Assembly: GCA_024403275.1 (NCBI GenBank)
Contig: JAKSSD010000002.1
Location: forward strand, 62,001 to 126,000
DNA length: 64,000 bases
Direction: 5' to 3'
DNA from: Lachnospiraceae bacterium
Lineage (GTDB): Bacteria > Bacillota > Clostridia > Lachnospirales > Lachnospiraceae
A model generated the notes under the pieces. It saw only the letters and a list, made by a program, of their open reading frames with translations, made no database searches and was not told the DNA's origin. Shown piece by piece: positions 18,066 to 26,322 of this stretch. The first letter of the stretch is position 1. Every line of letters begins with the position of its first letter. The position numbers and the translations under genes are program-made.

Positions 18066-19157
18066 TTAATTTTCTTTTGGTAATACAGCAAAAGCTGTAG
18101 GTAATTTCCATGATGAGTTCTGATAGTAGAAGGTTACACTAGTCATTTCATAAGCATTGTTGTAAACCATTGTTGAAGAACTACCACCATCGAGGTTTGC
18201 TGCATTTACAGCACCATATTCCTGCATAATACTGATAAGGTCAGAGGCTGTAGCACCAAGGTGACCACTTGCTCCACGACCATCAGTTACAAGAAGAAGA
18301 ATAGCACCATCAGCTCTTTGGCCAATAGCTGTTCTTGGGTTTGCACCTGAACCAGAGCCCTTAAATTCTCTAGCTTCACCATTACTAATAAGAGATACGA
18401 AATGGTTATTTGCATCAGAAGATTCTTCCTGGAAACAGTGAGCATCTCTGATTCCTTCTTCCTGTACATATCTTTCGAAATCGGAAGAAGACATACCAGA
18501 TAAATCTTTAATAATCAAAATATTGTCATTGTTAAGACCAATCATGTAAAGGCCTGTAAGTCCTGAAGGATTATTGTAAGTGATTTTGCCATCCTGAACT
18601 ACAACACCAAGTGGCTGACCACCTTTATTACCAGCAGACTGATAAATACCAGCATTAACACCAGCAATTGCATTTCTTTCAGAAACAATTACATCAAGGT
18701 CCTTACCATATTCAGGCCATCCGTTATTATATACAGAAGCCATTACAACCTGTGAAGGATCTTTGATAATCATCATCTTTGCGAAGAATGTACGACCTGA
18801 AATCTCTTCGATTCTGATACCATTTTCATCAAATTCTTCATCATATTGAGAAGAACTACTATCTTCTGACTCATTTGTATTAATAGAGATTAATGAAGTA
18901 TCAACAGTTGTATCCATTTCACTCATAGAGTTTTTGTTAACAACTTCCTGAATTTGTTCATCTGTACAAACCATACCAGCCAAGAATTTAAGCTGACCTG
19001 TTTCAAGAATTGTAGTAATAAATAAATCTCTTGCTGCTTCAGATGGACCATTACAGCATTTCTTCAACATAATGAAGAGTGTGCCAGCAAGAATAACAAT
19101 TGTTGTAAGTAAAACTAGAGCTATTCTGCCAACTATTTTGAGAACATTTTTAATCAT
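18066..19157 (-). CDS. Phosphodiester glycosidase (NAGPA-like) family protein, membrane anchored
   Basis: Similar to N-acetylglucosamine-1-phosphodiester alpha-N-acetylglucosaminidase domain proteins, which act on sugar-1-phosphodiester bonds. A membrane segment at about 10-32 anchors it with the domain outside. Signature stretches are AGVNAGIYQ, GGQPLGVVVQDGKI, NPRTAIGQRADGAILLLVTDGRG and AANLDGGSSSTMVYN near the end. About 80 residues between anchor and domain are Ser/Glu rich. It is 12 bases from each neighbour in the unit. The exact substrate is unknown. Confidence 0.85.
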   Translation of the reverse strand: MIKNVLKIVGRIALVLLTTIVILAGTLFIMLKKCCNGPSEAARDLFITTILETGQLKFLAGMVCTDEQIQEVVNKNSMSEMDTTVDTSLISINTNESEDSSSSQYDEEFDENGIRIEEISGRTFFAKMMIIKDPSQVVMASVYNNGWPEYGKDLDVIVSERNAIAGVNAGIYQSAGNKGGQPLGVVVQDGKITYNNPSGLTGLYMIGLNNDNILIIKDLSGMSSSDFERYVQEEGIRDAHCFQEESSDANNHFVSLISNGEAREFKGSGSGANPRTAIGQRADGAILLLVTDGRGASGHLGATASDLISIMQEYGAVNAANLDGGSSSTMVYNNAYEMTSVTFYYQNSSWKLPTAFAVLPKEN

Positions 19158-19169
19158 GTTAGCCTCCGA

Positions 19170-20252
19170 TTAGTTATTTTTCTTTTTTGAAACAAAAACC
19201 CAGTTTTGCTGAATTCTGAAACTAATTAAGAAAAGAACACAGTCAACAAGGAATTTAATTATAGAACTTAATAAGCTTCCGCTTGGCAATCTAAAAATAA
19301 TAGAGGAGAAAAGATAAACAAGACCATATGAAGCACTTGCCTGGCATACTGCAAGGGTGTAGTACTTAAGCATTGTCTTACCAACTCCAGTTTTTGATTT
19401 GAACACGACATTTCTGTTTACAAAGAAATTAAAGAGTGAACTTATAATTCTCGAAGAAATAGTAGCAGCAAGGAGACTTATTTCAGAGGAAACATTAAGA
19501 TGTCCCAAAATAAAGTTCACAATAGTAAATATGGAAATATCTACAATAAATGAAGCTCCGGAGCTTGCTATATACTTTAAAATAATTCCGTAAATTCTGA
19601 TTGAGTCGCGAATTGGTCTGAAATGTGAAGTCTGATTCTCCTCAATGTATACAGTGTTAATAACTACTTCCTTAAATGGAATAGAAGCATTTTTAACTGC
19701 AAATAACTGATTTGTTTCATATTCATAACGATTACCATCTACTTCAAGCATTAGTGGTAAATGCTCAAAAGGAATGGCACGAAGTCCTGTTTGTGTATCA
19801 CTAACCTTGATTCCGCATAAAAGACCAAAAACAACTCTTGTAACCTTGTTACCAAATCTGGATCTGGCAGGTACGTCTGACTGATTAAAGTTTCTAACAC
19901 CCATTACGAAACAGCCTGGGTTTTCCTCAAGTTTTTCAATACATCTTTTAACATCACTAGCAAGATGCTGACCGTCTCCATCAACAGTTATAACGCTAGG
20001 CTTTTCAGGTCTGTTATTTAAAACATATTCAAAGGCTGTTTTCATAGCCTTTCCCTTACCTTTGTTAACTTCGTGAACAAGGAGTGTAACTCCAAATTTT
20101 TCTTTAGCTTCCTCAAAAAGCGATTTATGAGCTTCATCACTTCCATCATCAACAAGAATAATGTCTGAGAAGCCTTCATCTAGCAATGATTTTACAGTAG
20201 AAAGTATTTTTTCATCCGGATTAAGACTTGGGATGATAACTGTTGTATTCAT
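19170..20252 (-). CDS. Bifunctional GT2 glycosyltransferase / GtrA protein
   Basis: Residues 1-215 are a DPM1-like family 2 glycosyltransferase, with VIIPSLNP, DIILVDDGSDE, VNKGKGKAMKTAFE and the metal-binding VDGDGQH motif. A TQTGLRAIP block supports a polyprenyl-phosphate acceptor. Residues 228-355 hold four membrane segments of GtrA type, including FFVNRNVVFKSKTG. The fusion suggests that one protein makes and translocates an undecaprenyl-phosphate sugar. The start codon lies directly next to the PAP2 stop, implying translational coupling. Confidence 0.9.
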   Translation of the reverse strand: MNTTVIIPSLNPDEKILSTVKSLLDEGFSDIILVDDGSDEAHKSLFEEAKEKFGVTLLVHEVNKGKGKAMKTAFEYVLNNRPEKPSVITVDGDGQHLASDVKRCIEKLEENPGCFVMGVRNFNQSDVPARSRFGNKVTRVVFGLLCGIKVSDTQTGLRAIPFEHLPLMLEVDGNRYEYETNQLFAVKNASIPFKEVVINTVYIEENQTSHFRPIRDSIRIYGIILKYIASSGASFIVDISIFTIVNFILGHLNVSSEISLLAATISSRIISSLFNFFVNRNVVFKSKTGVGKTMLKYYTLAVCQASASYGLVYLFSSIIFRLPSGSLLSSIIKFLVDCVLFLISFRIQQNWVFVSKKKNN

Positions 20253-20819
20253 TTAATTCACTTCCTTTTTATTACTACGACTGGATTTGATTTTATCGAA
20301 AATCAGGTTGCCAATAATACATACGAGCAATCCGATAACAAATCCTGATATTGCGCCAGCAAATACATCAGTTGGATAGTGGATTCCAATATAAAGTCTT
20401 GAAAAACCAATTAATACTGCAACAACAAGAGCAGGAATAGAGAATTTTTTAGGTAATTCTTTAAGAAATACTGAAGCTGCTGCAAAGCTGGCACCTGTAT
20501 GACCTGAAGGGAAAGAAGGATCGTGGGCATGTTTTACCAGACATTCAAGTCCAGCTATTATTTCGTAAGGTCTAATTCTTCCGATAAGGTTCTTTAAACA
20601 TACATTATTAATAAGAACAGACATTAAAAGAGCACAAAGACCGAAGATTCCGGCTTTTCTTGTTTTCTTGAAGAAACAAAGTATAACGGAAATAACAATC
20701 CAAAACACTCCTGCATCTCCAAGATGAGTTATAGCAATGAAAACAGGATTAAGAACAGGGTTTCTGATAACGTCCTGAATCCAAAGCAAAATAGCTGAAT
20801 CAAAATTAAGAATCATCAT
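20253..20819 (-). CDS. PAP2 family phosphatase (undecaprenyl-diphosphatase-like)
   Basis: Integral membrane acid phosphatase superfamily. The three PAP2 signatures are present: KNLIGRIRPY near residue 100, FPSGHTGAS near 122, and SRLYIGIHYPTDVFAG near 158. Four or five membrane segments are visible. At 188 residues it is compact. It probably dephosphorylates undecaprenyl pyrophosphate or another lipid phosphate at the outer face. It is first in the minus-strand unit, under a near-consensus promoter. Confidence 0.9.
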   Translation of the reverse strand: MMILNFDSAILLWIQDVIRNPVLNPVFIAITHLGDAGVFWIVISVILCFFKKTRKAGIFGLCALLMSVLINNVCLKNLIGRIRPYEIIAGLECLVKHAHDPSFPSGHTGASFAAASVFLKELPKKFSIPALVVAVLIGFSRLYIGIHYPTDVFAGAISGFVIGLLVCIIGNLIFDKIKSSRSNKKEVN

Positions 20820-20854
20820 TAATACTCCTTTAATGAAATCACATAGTCTTATAA

Positions 20855-20883
20855 ATTATAACAAATAAAAGATATAAAGACAA
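20855..20883 (-). promoter_or_regulatory. Promoter of the PAP2-GT2/GtrA-glycosidase unit
   Basis: On the minus strand, TTGTCT (20883-20878), a 17-base spacer and a perfect TATAAT (20860-20855), about 36 bases before the PAP2 start. Confidence 0.7.
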
Positions 20884-21016
20884 CAATTGAGGCAAACAAT
20901 GAATGTATATATATAATAAGAAGAAAAAGGGAAATAACTCTTTAACGAAAAGTTACAAGGAAACATCATATTGTATATGTAAAGTGGCTAAATATCCGTT
21001 ATTTTGGGGTTTTTCC
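20884..21016. other. Intergenic stretch between PAP2 unit and hup
   Basis: AT-rich. TTGAGG at 20887-20892 followed after 17 bases by TATATA is a possible second rightward promoter. A 68-codon frame starting at 20903 runs through the hup promoter and SD and is not credible. Confidence 0.4.
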
Positions 21017-21045
21017 TTGACAAATCAGGGTAAAAACACTATAAA
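21017..21045 (+). promoter_or_regulatory. hup promoter
   Basis: Perfect TTGACA at 21017-21022, a 17-base spacer and TATAAA at 21040-21045. This fits the high expression expected of HU. Confidence 0.8.
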
Positions 21046-21105
21046 TATTATAGTAAGTACGAAACGTACGGACTATAAAAGAGTAAGTATAGGAGGAGTT
21101 CGCAA

Positions 21106-21378
21106 ATGAACAAGACAGAATTAATCGCAGCTATGGCTGAAAAAGCTGAATTATCAAAGAAAGATGCTGATAAGGCACTTGCTGCTTTCGTAGAAGTAGT
21201 AGAAGAAGAATTAGTTAAGGGTGGAAAGGTTCAGTTAGTTGGATTCGGTACATTCGAAGTAGCTGAAAGAGCAGCAAGAGAAGGTCTTAACCCTGCAACA
21301 AAGAAGAAAATTAAGATCCCTGCATCAAAGGCTCCAAAGTTCAAAGCTGGTAAGGCTTTAAAGGACAAGTTAAACTAA
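21106..21378 (+). CDS. hup: DNA-binding protein HU
   Basis: Histone-like nucleoid protein that bends DNA as a dimer. It starts MNKTELIAAMAEKAELSKKDA, includes the signature GFGTFEVAERAAREGLNPATKKKIKIPASKAPKFKAGKALK in pieces along residues 47-87, and is 90 residues, the standard length. AGGAGGAG precedes the ATG. It has its own near-consensus promoter and terminator, then rqcP follows. Confidence 0.97.
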   Translation: MNKTELIAAMAEKAELSKKDADKALAAFVEVVEEELVKGGKVQLVGFGTFEVAERAAREGLNPATKKKIKIPASKAPKFKAGKALKDKLN

Positions 21379-21403
21379 TTTAAATTCTGTTTGAATTGGA
21401 GAG

Positions 21404-21430
21404 AAGGCAGCTTAATAAGCTGCCTTTTTT
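21404..21430 (+). terminator. Terminator after hup
   Basis: AAGGCAGCTT at 21404-21413, loop AAT, AAGCTGCCTT at 21417-21426, then Ts. Strong rho-independent shape. Confidence 0.9.
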
Positions 21431-21445
21431 AATGAGGTAATTAAG

Positions 21446-21685
21446 ATGAGATTAGATAAATATTTAAAAGTATCAAGATTGATTAAAAGACGTACAGTTG
21501 CAAATGAAGCATGTGATGCAGGAAGAGTAACAGTAAATGATAAGGTTGCTAAGGCATCAACAGATGTAAATGTCGGAGATGTTATTGGTATTAAATTCGC
21601 TGATAAAATTGTAACTGTTAAAATCACAAGGATTACAGAGTCGATTCATAAGGAAGATGCCAAAGAAATGTATGATGTTATGTAA
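21446..21685 (+). CDS. rqcP: S4-domain RNA-binding protein RqcP (YabO/Hsp15-like)
   Basis: Acts in ribosome-associated quality control, binding stalled 50S-peptidyl-tRNA with RqcH. The 79-residue protein has the S4 fold: MRLDKYLKVSRLIKRRTVANEACDAGRVTVNDK, followed by GDVIGIKF. Size and position between hup and divIC match the B. subtilis yabO locus. GAGG at 21434 acts as SD. In spore formers yabP and yabQ usually follow; they are missing here. Confidence 0.9.
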   Translation: MRLDKYLKVSRLIKRRTVANEACDAGRVTVNDKVAKASTDVNVGDVIGIKFADKIVTVKITRITESIHKEDAKEMYDVM

Positions 21686-21716
21686 TCTAATCAATATGTT
21701 GAGGTTTACATAACAT
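21675..21716. repeat. Perfect 11-bp inverted repeat over the rqcP stop
   Basis: ATGTTATGTAA at 21675-21685 and TTACATAACAT at 21706-21716, separated by 20 bases. No T-tract follows, so it is not a clear terminator; it may be an operator or an RNA-stabilising hairpin. Confidence 0.6.
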
Positions 21717-21830
21717 ATCATATAGTAATATTGTCACAAAAGCCGTAAAATCCCCATAAATAGTAAACAAAACGAATGTTCGAGTATTGAAAAAAGTTTA
21801 AAATAGGTTACATAATTTGTCAAAAAACGT

Positions 21831-21859
21831 TTGACATAATACATATTTAATCGTAAACT
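21831..21859 (+). promoter_or_regulatory. Putative divIC promoter with overlapping inverted repeat
   Basis: TTGACA at 21831-21836, a 17-base spacer and TAAACT at 21854-21859. The -35 is the right arm of a perfect 7-bp inverted repeat (TGTCAAA 21818-21824, TTTGACA 21830-21836), a possible repressor site. Confidence 0.5.
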
Positions 21860-21891
21860 ATTTATGTCAACTCGAGAAGGTTGAAATAATT

Positions 21892-22224
21892 ATGGGGAGA
21901 AATTCAAGGATGAATTGGCGTATTCCAGCATATCAAATTCCAAAATTTAAGAAAATTTCACTGGTTACACCAATCGTTGTTTTGATGATTATCTGTACAT
22001 TAGTTTTGGTTGTTGGCGTTGGATGTTATTCTCTTAAGAAGAGACAGAACGTATACAATCAGGAGATTGAGAAATATCAGGTTCTTCTTGAAAAAGAGAA
22101 AGAAAGATCTCAGGAAATTCAAGAATATGCAATGTATACTAAGACAACTGCATATTATGAAGAAGTCGCAAGAGAAAAATACAGATTAGTGCATGATAAT
22201 GAAATCTTATTTGTTACTGAATAA
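21892..22224 (+). CDS. divIC: Septum formation initiator (DivIC/FtsB-like)
   Basis: Bitopic divisome protein. It has a basic N-terminus, one membrane segment at about 27-49 (PIVVLMIICTLVLVVGVGCYSL), a coiled coil at 50-85, and the family tail YYEEVAREKYRLVHDNEILF. The 110 residues are normal. Location between rqcP and tilS matches the divIC locus of Firmicutes. SD is weak (GAAGG at 21876). Confidence 0.88.
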   Translation: MGRNSRMNWRIPAYQIPKFKKISLVTPIVVLMIICTLVLVVGVGCYSLKKRQNVYNQEIEKYQVLLEKEKERSQEIQEYAMYTKTTAYYEEVAREKYRLVHDNEILFVTE

Positions 22225-22225
22225 T

Positions 22226-22259
22226 AAGCAATTCGAAGTTGGTTCGGGTTGCTTTTTTT
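22226..22259 (+). terminator. Terminator after divIC
   Basis: AAGCAA at 22226-22231 and TTGCTT at 22249-22254, with an inner CGAA/TTCG pair, followed by T7. Confidence 0.75.
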
Positions 22260-22306
22260 ATGCATTTTGGTAGAATTTATTCTACTAATATATATGTAGG
22301 TGAAAA

Positions 22307-23629
22307 ATGAAAAAAGTACGCAGTTACATTTTAGAAAACAGAATATTGAAGGATAATGATAATGTAATTGTGGGATTATCAGGTGGTGCGGATTCTGTCT
22401 GTCTTTTACATATATTAAAGGCACTTCAAAAAGATATGAATCTAAGTATTCATGCTATTCACATTAATCATATGATTAGGACTACAGCCAAAAGAGATGA
22501 GGATTTCTCTGTTTCAATGTGTAAGGCTTTGGATATTCCAGTTAGTGTTTATTCTATTAAATGTAAAGAAATCGCAGAAAAAAATGGAGTATCCATAGAA
22601 GAAGCTGGTCGAAATGAAAGATACAGATTATTTAACGAAGCAGGAAAAGAGTTATTTGGAGACAATTATGTTATTGCCATAGCTCATCATAAGGGGGATG
22701 TGGCAGAGACAATGCTTTTTAATCTGGCTAGAGGAACGGGAATTAATGGGCTTGCCTCAATTAAAGCGGTTAATACAAATATTGTTAGACCTCTTCTTTG
22801 CTTAACTAAGGAAGAGATAGATAAATATCTTTTAGATAATAAGCTCGAACATGTGGAGGATGAAACAAATCAGTGTGATGATTATTCAAGAAATAAGATT
22901 AGACATAAGATTATTCCTGAAATGAATTCACTAGTTTCAAATGCAACTGATCATATTGCCCAGACTGCTATTTTGCTAGGAGAGATAGAAGATTATTTGT
23001 CTATAGAAACAGACAAAGCTTTAGAGCTATATTTAGAAAATACATCAAGAGGTCTTTTGATTAAAAATGACATTTTGGAATGCCATATAGCAATAAGAAA
23101 AAGAGTTATTCATAAAGCATTAATTCTGGTTGCAAGCAAGGCTAGAGATATTTCTTCTGTACAGATTGAAGCAGTAATGGATTTGTTTTCTTTGCAGACT
23201 GGTAAAAAAAGAAACCTTATTTATGGAATAAACGCTCTTAGAGAATATGATGGTGTTTGCTTATCTAAAAGCTTAGAAGAGGAAGTCAATTTGAATGAAC
23301 TCAAAAAGATAAGTTTTAATAAGACAGAGTATTATTCGCAATTAATTCCTAATGAATTGTACACTAAATGGCTTGATTATGATAAAATAGAATGTCCGAT
23401 TGCACGATTTAAAGAGCAGGGAGATTATATAGTTATTAACGATAGAGGTGATAAGCAGTCTTTATCAGACTATATGAAGAATGAGAAAATTCCATCTGCT
23501 ATTAGAAATCAGATTCCGCTTGTTGCTGATGGACATCATATTTTGTGGCTCGTTGGTTACAGAATAAGCGCAGATGTTAAAATATCGGATACAACAAAAA
23601 ATATTCTTGTTGTAAATTATTCAGAATAG
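22307..23629 (+). CDS. tilS: tRNA(Ile)-lysidine synthetase TilS
   Basis: ATP-dependent enzyme that converts C34 of the CAT-anticodon tRNA-Ile to lysidine so that it reads AUA; essential in an AT-rich genome. The PP-loop SGGADS is at residues 25-30, IAHHKGDVAETMLFNLARGTG near 125-145, and the EDxTN-type DETNQCDDYSRNKIRH near 185-200. The C-terminal substrate-binding domain contains the GYRISADVKIS stretch. The 440 residues are in the family range. Confidence 0.95.
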   Translation: MKKVRSYILENRILKDNDNVIVGLSGGADSVCLLHILKALQKDMNLSIHAIHINHMIRTTAKRDEDFSVSMCKALDIPVSVYSIKCKEIAEKNGVSIEEAGRNERYRLFNEAGKELFGDNYVIAIAHHKGDVAETMLFNLARGTGINGLASIKAVNTNIVRPLLCLTKEEIDKYLLDNKLEHVEDETNQCDDYSRNKIRHKIIPEMNSLVSNATDHIAQTAILLGEIEDYLSIETDKALELYLENTSRGLLIKNDILECHIAIRKRVIHKALILVASKARDISSVQIEAVMDLFSLQTGKKRNLIYGINALREYDGVCLSKSLEEEVNLNELKKISFNKTEYYSQLIPNELYTKWLDYDKIECPIARFKEQGDYIVINDRGDKQSLSDYMKNEKIPSAIRNQIPLVADGHHILWLVGYRISADVKISDTTKNILVVNYSE

Positions 23630-23640
23630 GAGTTTTTGTA

Positions 23641-24180
23641 ATGGAAAAAATCAGAGTAATGATTTCTGAAGAAGAAGTTGATAAAAGAATCCGCGAAATT
23701 GGAGCTGAAATCACAGAAAAGTACGCAGGAAAAGAAATTCTTCTTATTTGTGTTCTTCGTGGTGGAAGTTTCTTTATGTGCGAACTTGCTAAAAGAATTA
23801 ATCTTGATGTGAAAATCGACTTTATGTCTGTATCAAGCTATGGTGGTGGAACAGAGTCAAGTGGTCATATTAAGATTATCAAAGATCTTGAAGAATCTGT
23901 TGAGAACAGAAATGTTATTGTGGTCGAAGATATTATCGATTCAGGAAGAACACTTAGCCATTTACTTGAGTTGTTAAAGTCCAGACAACCTGCAAGTTTG
24001 GCTTTATGTACACTTCTTGATAAACCAGATAGAAGAGTAGTAGAGGTTCCAGTAGATTATACAGGATTTAAGATTGAGGATTATTTTGTTGTAGGTTATG
24101 GTCTTGATTATGACCAGAAATATAGAAACCTTCCATTTATAGGTAAGGTTGAACTTGAAGATAATAGTATTTTAAAATAG
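23641..24180 (+). CDS. hpt: Hypoxanthine phosphoribosyltransferase
   Basis: Purine salvage enzyme transferring phosphoribose from PRPP to hypoxanthine or guanine. The PRPP-binding motif VVVEDIIDSGRTL lies near residues 94-106, LRGGSFFM near 38-45, and GYGLDYDQKYRNLPFIG near 151-167. At 179 residues it is full length. It sits in the conserved tilS-hpt-ftsH order, 11 bases after tilS and 9 bases before ftsH. Confidence 0.97.
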   Translation: MEKIRVMISEEEVDKRIREIGAEITEKYAGKEILLICVLRGGSFFMCELAKRINLDVKIDFMSVSSYGGGTESSGHIKIIKDLEESVENRNVIVVEDIIDSGRTLSHLLELLKSRQPASLALCTLLDKPDRRVVEVPVDYTGFKIEDYFVVGYGLDYDQKYRNLPFIGKVELEDNSILK

Positions 24181-24189
24181 GAGGCTTAA

Positions 24190-26040
24190 GTGAATAAGAA
24201 CGGAAAACCAAGACTTACCGGAGCATTAATTTTAATTGGACTATTAATTGTTCTTGGTATTTTCATCTCAAGATTGAATGTAAATTCACTTCTTGGAATT
24301 AAACCATATACCAGAGGAATGCTTGAAACACAGCTTGAAAATAATATGGTTTCAGGTATTGAAATTGGACAGGAGTTAAATTCTCATGGTGGTGAAGTAT
24401 ATGTAACTACAAAGGATGGTCAGGATCATACATTGTATGTTACTGACGTTGCCGAGGTTGAAAGCTGGATAAGAAGCTACGGAATTGATCCTGTTGTAAA
24501 TCAAGTACCAGGAGAAGACTGGTTCATTTCTCTTTTGCCAACACTTATTATGGCAGTTGTATGTGTCTTCTTCTTTATCATTATGATAAATATGGTATCT
24601 GGTGCTGGTGGAGGAAGCAACGGCAAACTTATGGATTTTGGTAAGAGCCGTGCAAAAATGATTAGAGATAATAAGAAGAAACTCGCTGATGTTGCTGGTC
24701 TTAAAGAGGAAAAGGAAGATTTGGAAGAAATCGTTGATTTCCTTAAGGATCCAGTAAAATATACAAAAATGGGTGCTAGAATTCCAAAGGGTATTTTGCT
24801 TGAGGGCCCTCCGGGAACTGGTAAAACTCTTCTTGCTAAAGCAATCGCTGGTGAAGCAGGAGTTCCATTTTATAGTATTTCAGGTTCAGATTTCGTAGAA
24901 ATGTTTGTTGGTGTTGGTGCTTCACGTGTAAGAGATTTGTTCGAGGAAGCAGCTGCAAACAAGCCTTGTATCGTATTTATTGATGAAATCGATGCCGTTG
25001 CCAGACGAAGAGGAACTGGTATGGGTGGCGGACATGATGAAAGAGAACAGACATTAAACCAGATGCTTGTTGAAATGGATGGTTTCAGCGAGAATAGTGG
25101 TATTATTGTTTTGGCTGCTACTAACCGTGTAGATATCCTTGACCCAGCTATTCTCAGACCAGGTCGTTTTGATAGAAAGATTATGGTTGGAAGACCAGAT
25201 GTTAAAGGTCGTGAGGAAATTCTTAACGTTCATGCTAAGAATAAAAATCTTGGAAGCGATGTTAATCTTAAAAAGATTGCTCAGACAACAGCAGGTTATA
25301 CAGGTGCAGATCTTGAAAACCTTCTTAATGAGTCAGCAATTTTAGCTGTTAAGAGAGATGCAGCTTTTATTACAGATGAAGATGTGGCTAAGGCTATCAT
25401 TAAAACAGGCATTGGTACAGAGAAAAAGAGCCGTGTAGTATCTGAAAAAGAAAAGAAGATTACTGCTTACCACGAAACAGGACATGCAATTTTATTCCAT
25501 GTTTTGCCAGATATGGATCCAGTTTATACTATTTCAATTATCCCAACAGGGGTTTCTGCTGCCGGATATACAATGCCATTACCAGAAAATGATGATATGT
25601 TCTATACAAAGGGAAGAATGAAGCAAAGAATTATGGTTTCTCTTGGTGGACGTATCGCAGAATCATTAATATTTGATGATATTACAACAGGCGCTTCAAG
25701 TGATATTCAAAAAGCTACAGAAGTTGCAAGAAATATGGTTGTTAAATATGGTATGTCAGATAAAATTGGTCTTATTAATTATGATTCAGATGATGATGAG
25801 GTATTTATTGGCCGAGATCTTGCACATACAAAATCATATTCAGAGAGTACTGCAAGCATGATAGATGCAGAAGTTAAGGCAATTATTGATGAATGTTATG
25901 CAGAAGCAGAAAAAATTCTTAAGGAACATGAAGCAGTATTGCATGCAGTTTCAGAATTATTAGTTAAAAAAGAACGAATTACACGTGAAGAATTCGAGTC
26001 TGAGTTCAAAAAAGCTATGAATCCAGACGGCCTTTGGTAA
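24190..26040 (+). CDS. ftsH: ATP-dependent zinc metalloprotease FtsH
   Basis: Membrane AAA+ protease degrading misfolded and regulatory membrane proteins. Two membrane segments (about 9-27 and 116-140) flank an extracytoplasmic domain. The AAA domain has Walker A GPPGTGKT near 204-211, Walker B IVFIDEID near 259-266, and the second region of homology [19 protein letters not shown]. The M41 zinc motif HETGH is near 424-428. The start is GTG 24190 after AGGAGG. The 616 residues match the family. The short C-terminus lacks the long charged tail of some homologues. Confidence 0.97.
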   Translation: MNKNGKPRLTGALILIGLLIVLGIFISRLNVNSLLGIKPYTRGMLETQLENNMVSGIEIGQELNSHGGEVYVTTKDGQDHTLYVTDVAEVESWIRSYGIDPVVNQVPGEDWFISLLPTLIMAVVCVFFFIIMINMVSGAGGGSNGKLMDFGKSRAKMIRDNKKKLADVAGLKEEKEDLEEIVDFLKDPVKYTKMGARIPKGILLEGPPGTGKTLLAKAIAGEAGVPFYSISGSDFVEMFVGVGASRVRDLFEEAAANKPCIVFIDEIDAVARRRGTGMGGGHDEREQTLNQMLVEMDGFSENSGIIVLAATNRVDILDPAILRPGRFDRKIMVGRPDVKGREEILNVHAKNKNLGSDVNLKKIAQTTAGYTGADLENLLNESAILAVKRDAAFITDEDVAKAIIKTGIGTEKKSRVVSEKEKKITAYHETGHAILFHVLPDMDPVYTISIIPTGVSAAGYTMPLPENDDMFYTKGRMKQRIMVSLGGRIAESLIFDDITTGASSDIQKATEVARNMVVKYGMSDKIGLINYDSDDDEVFIGRDLAHTKSYSESTASMIDAEVKAIIDECYAEAEKILKEHEAVLHAVSELLVKKERITREEFESEFKKAMNPDGLW

Positions 26041-26100
26041 TATTTCACAAAAAGAAAGTAAAACTTTTGACAAATTTGTGAATAATATGAATTGATTTTA

Positions 26101-26138
26101 TGGGGGGTTATGAGTATATTATTACTTGTAACCCCCCA
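26101..26138. repeat. Long G/C hairpin
   Basis: TGGGGGGTTA at 26101-26110 pairs perfectly with TAACCCCCCA at 26129-26138; the stem extends inward by six more pairs, including two wobbles. T6 comes only 13 bases later. It may be the ftsH terminator or part of a structured RNA. Confidence 0.7.
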
Positions 26139-26187
26139 ATACATTATAGTTTTTTGCTATACCCCATAAGAAGAAATACCTTCTCTA

Positions 26188-26220
26188 AAAAGGACAGATC
26201 AGTAATGACTGTCTTTTTTA
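26188..26220 (+). terminator. Terminator upstream of the GH13 gene
   Basis: AAAAGGACAG(A)TCA at 26188-26201 pairs with TGACTGTCTTTT up to 26217, with one bulged A and one wobble, then Ts. Confidence 0.75.
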
Positions 26221-26322
26221 CGTTTTAGGGGAAAAACTATTGATGCAGTAAGGGTATTTATTGAAAAAATGCCTTAAAAGTTATAAAATGTTAGTGTACG
26301 TATTTTATTTGTGGGGTACATT

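Larger units (their letters stand above)
26041..26322. other. Structured intergenic region after ftsH
   Basis: A 282-base gap with a strong GC hairpin (26101-26138), a small hairpin around a T6 run (TATAG at 26145-26149, CTATA at 26157-26161) and a terminator (26188-26220). No coding frame with an SD is visible. A TTGACA at 26067-26072 has no good -10 at a normal spacing. Confidence 0.55.

Noticed and set aside
20903..21109. A 68-codon rightward frame ahead of hup
   Set aside because: It runs through the hup promoter, leader and SD and past the hup start, and has no convincing SD or homologous pattern.
21770..21795. LexA-like ACGAATGTTCG upstream of divIC
   Set aside because: Half-sites are too close for the Gram-positive LexA box.
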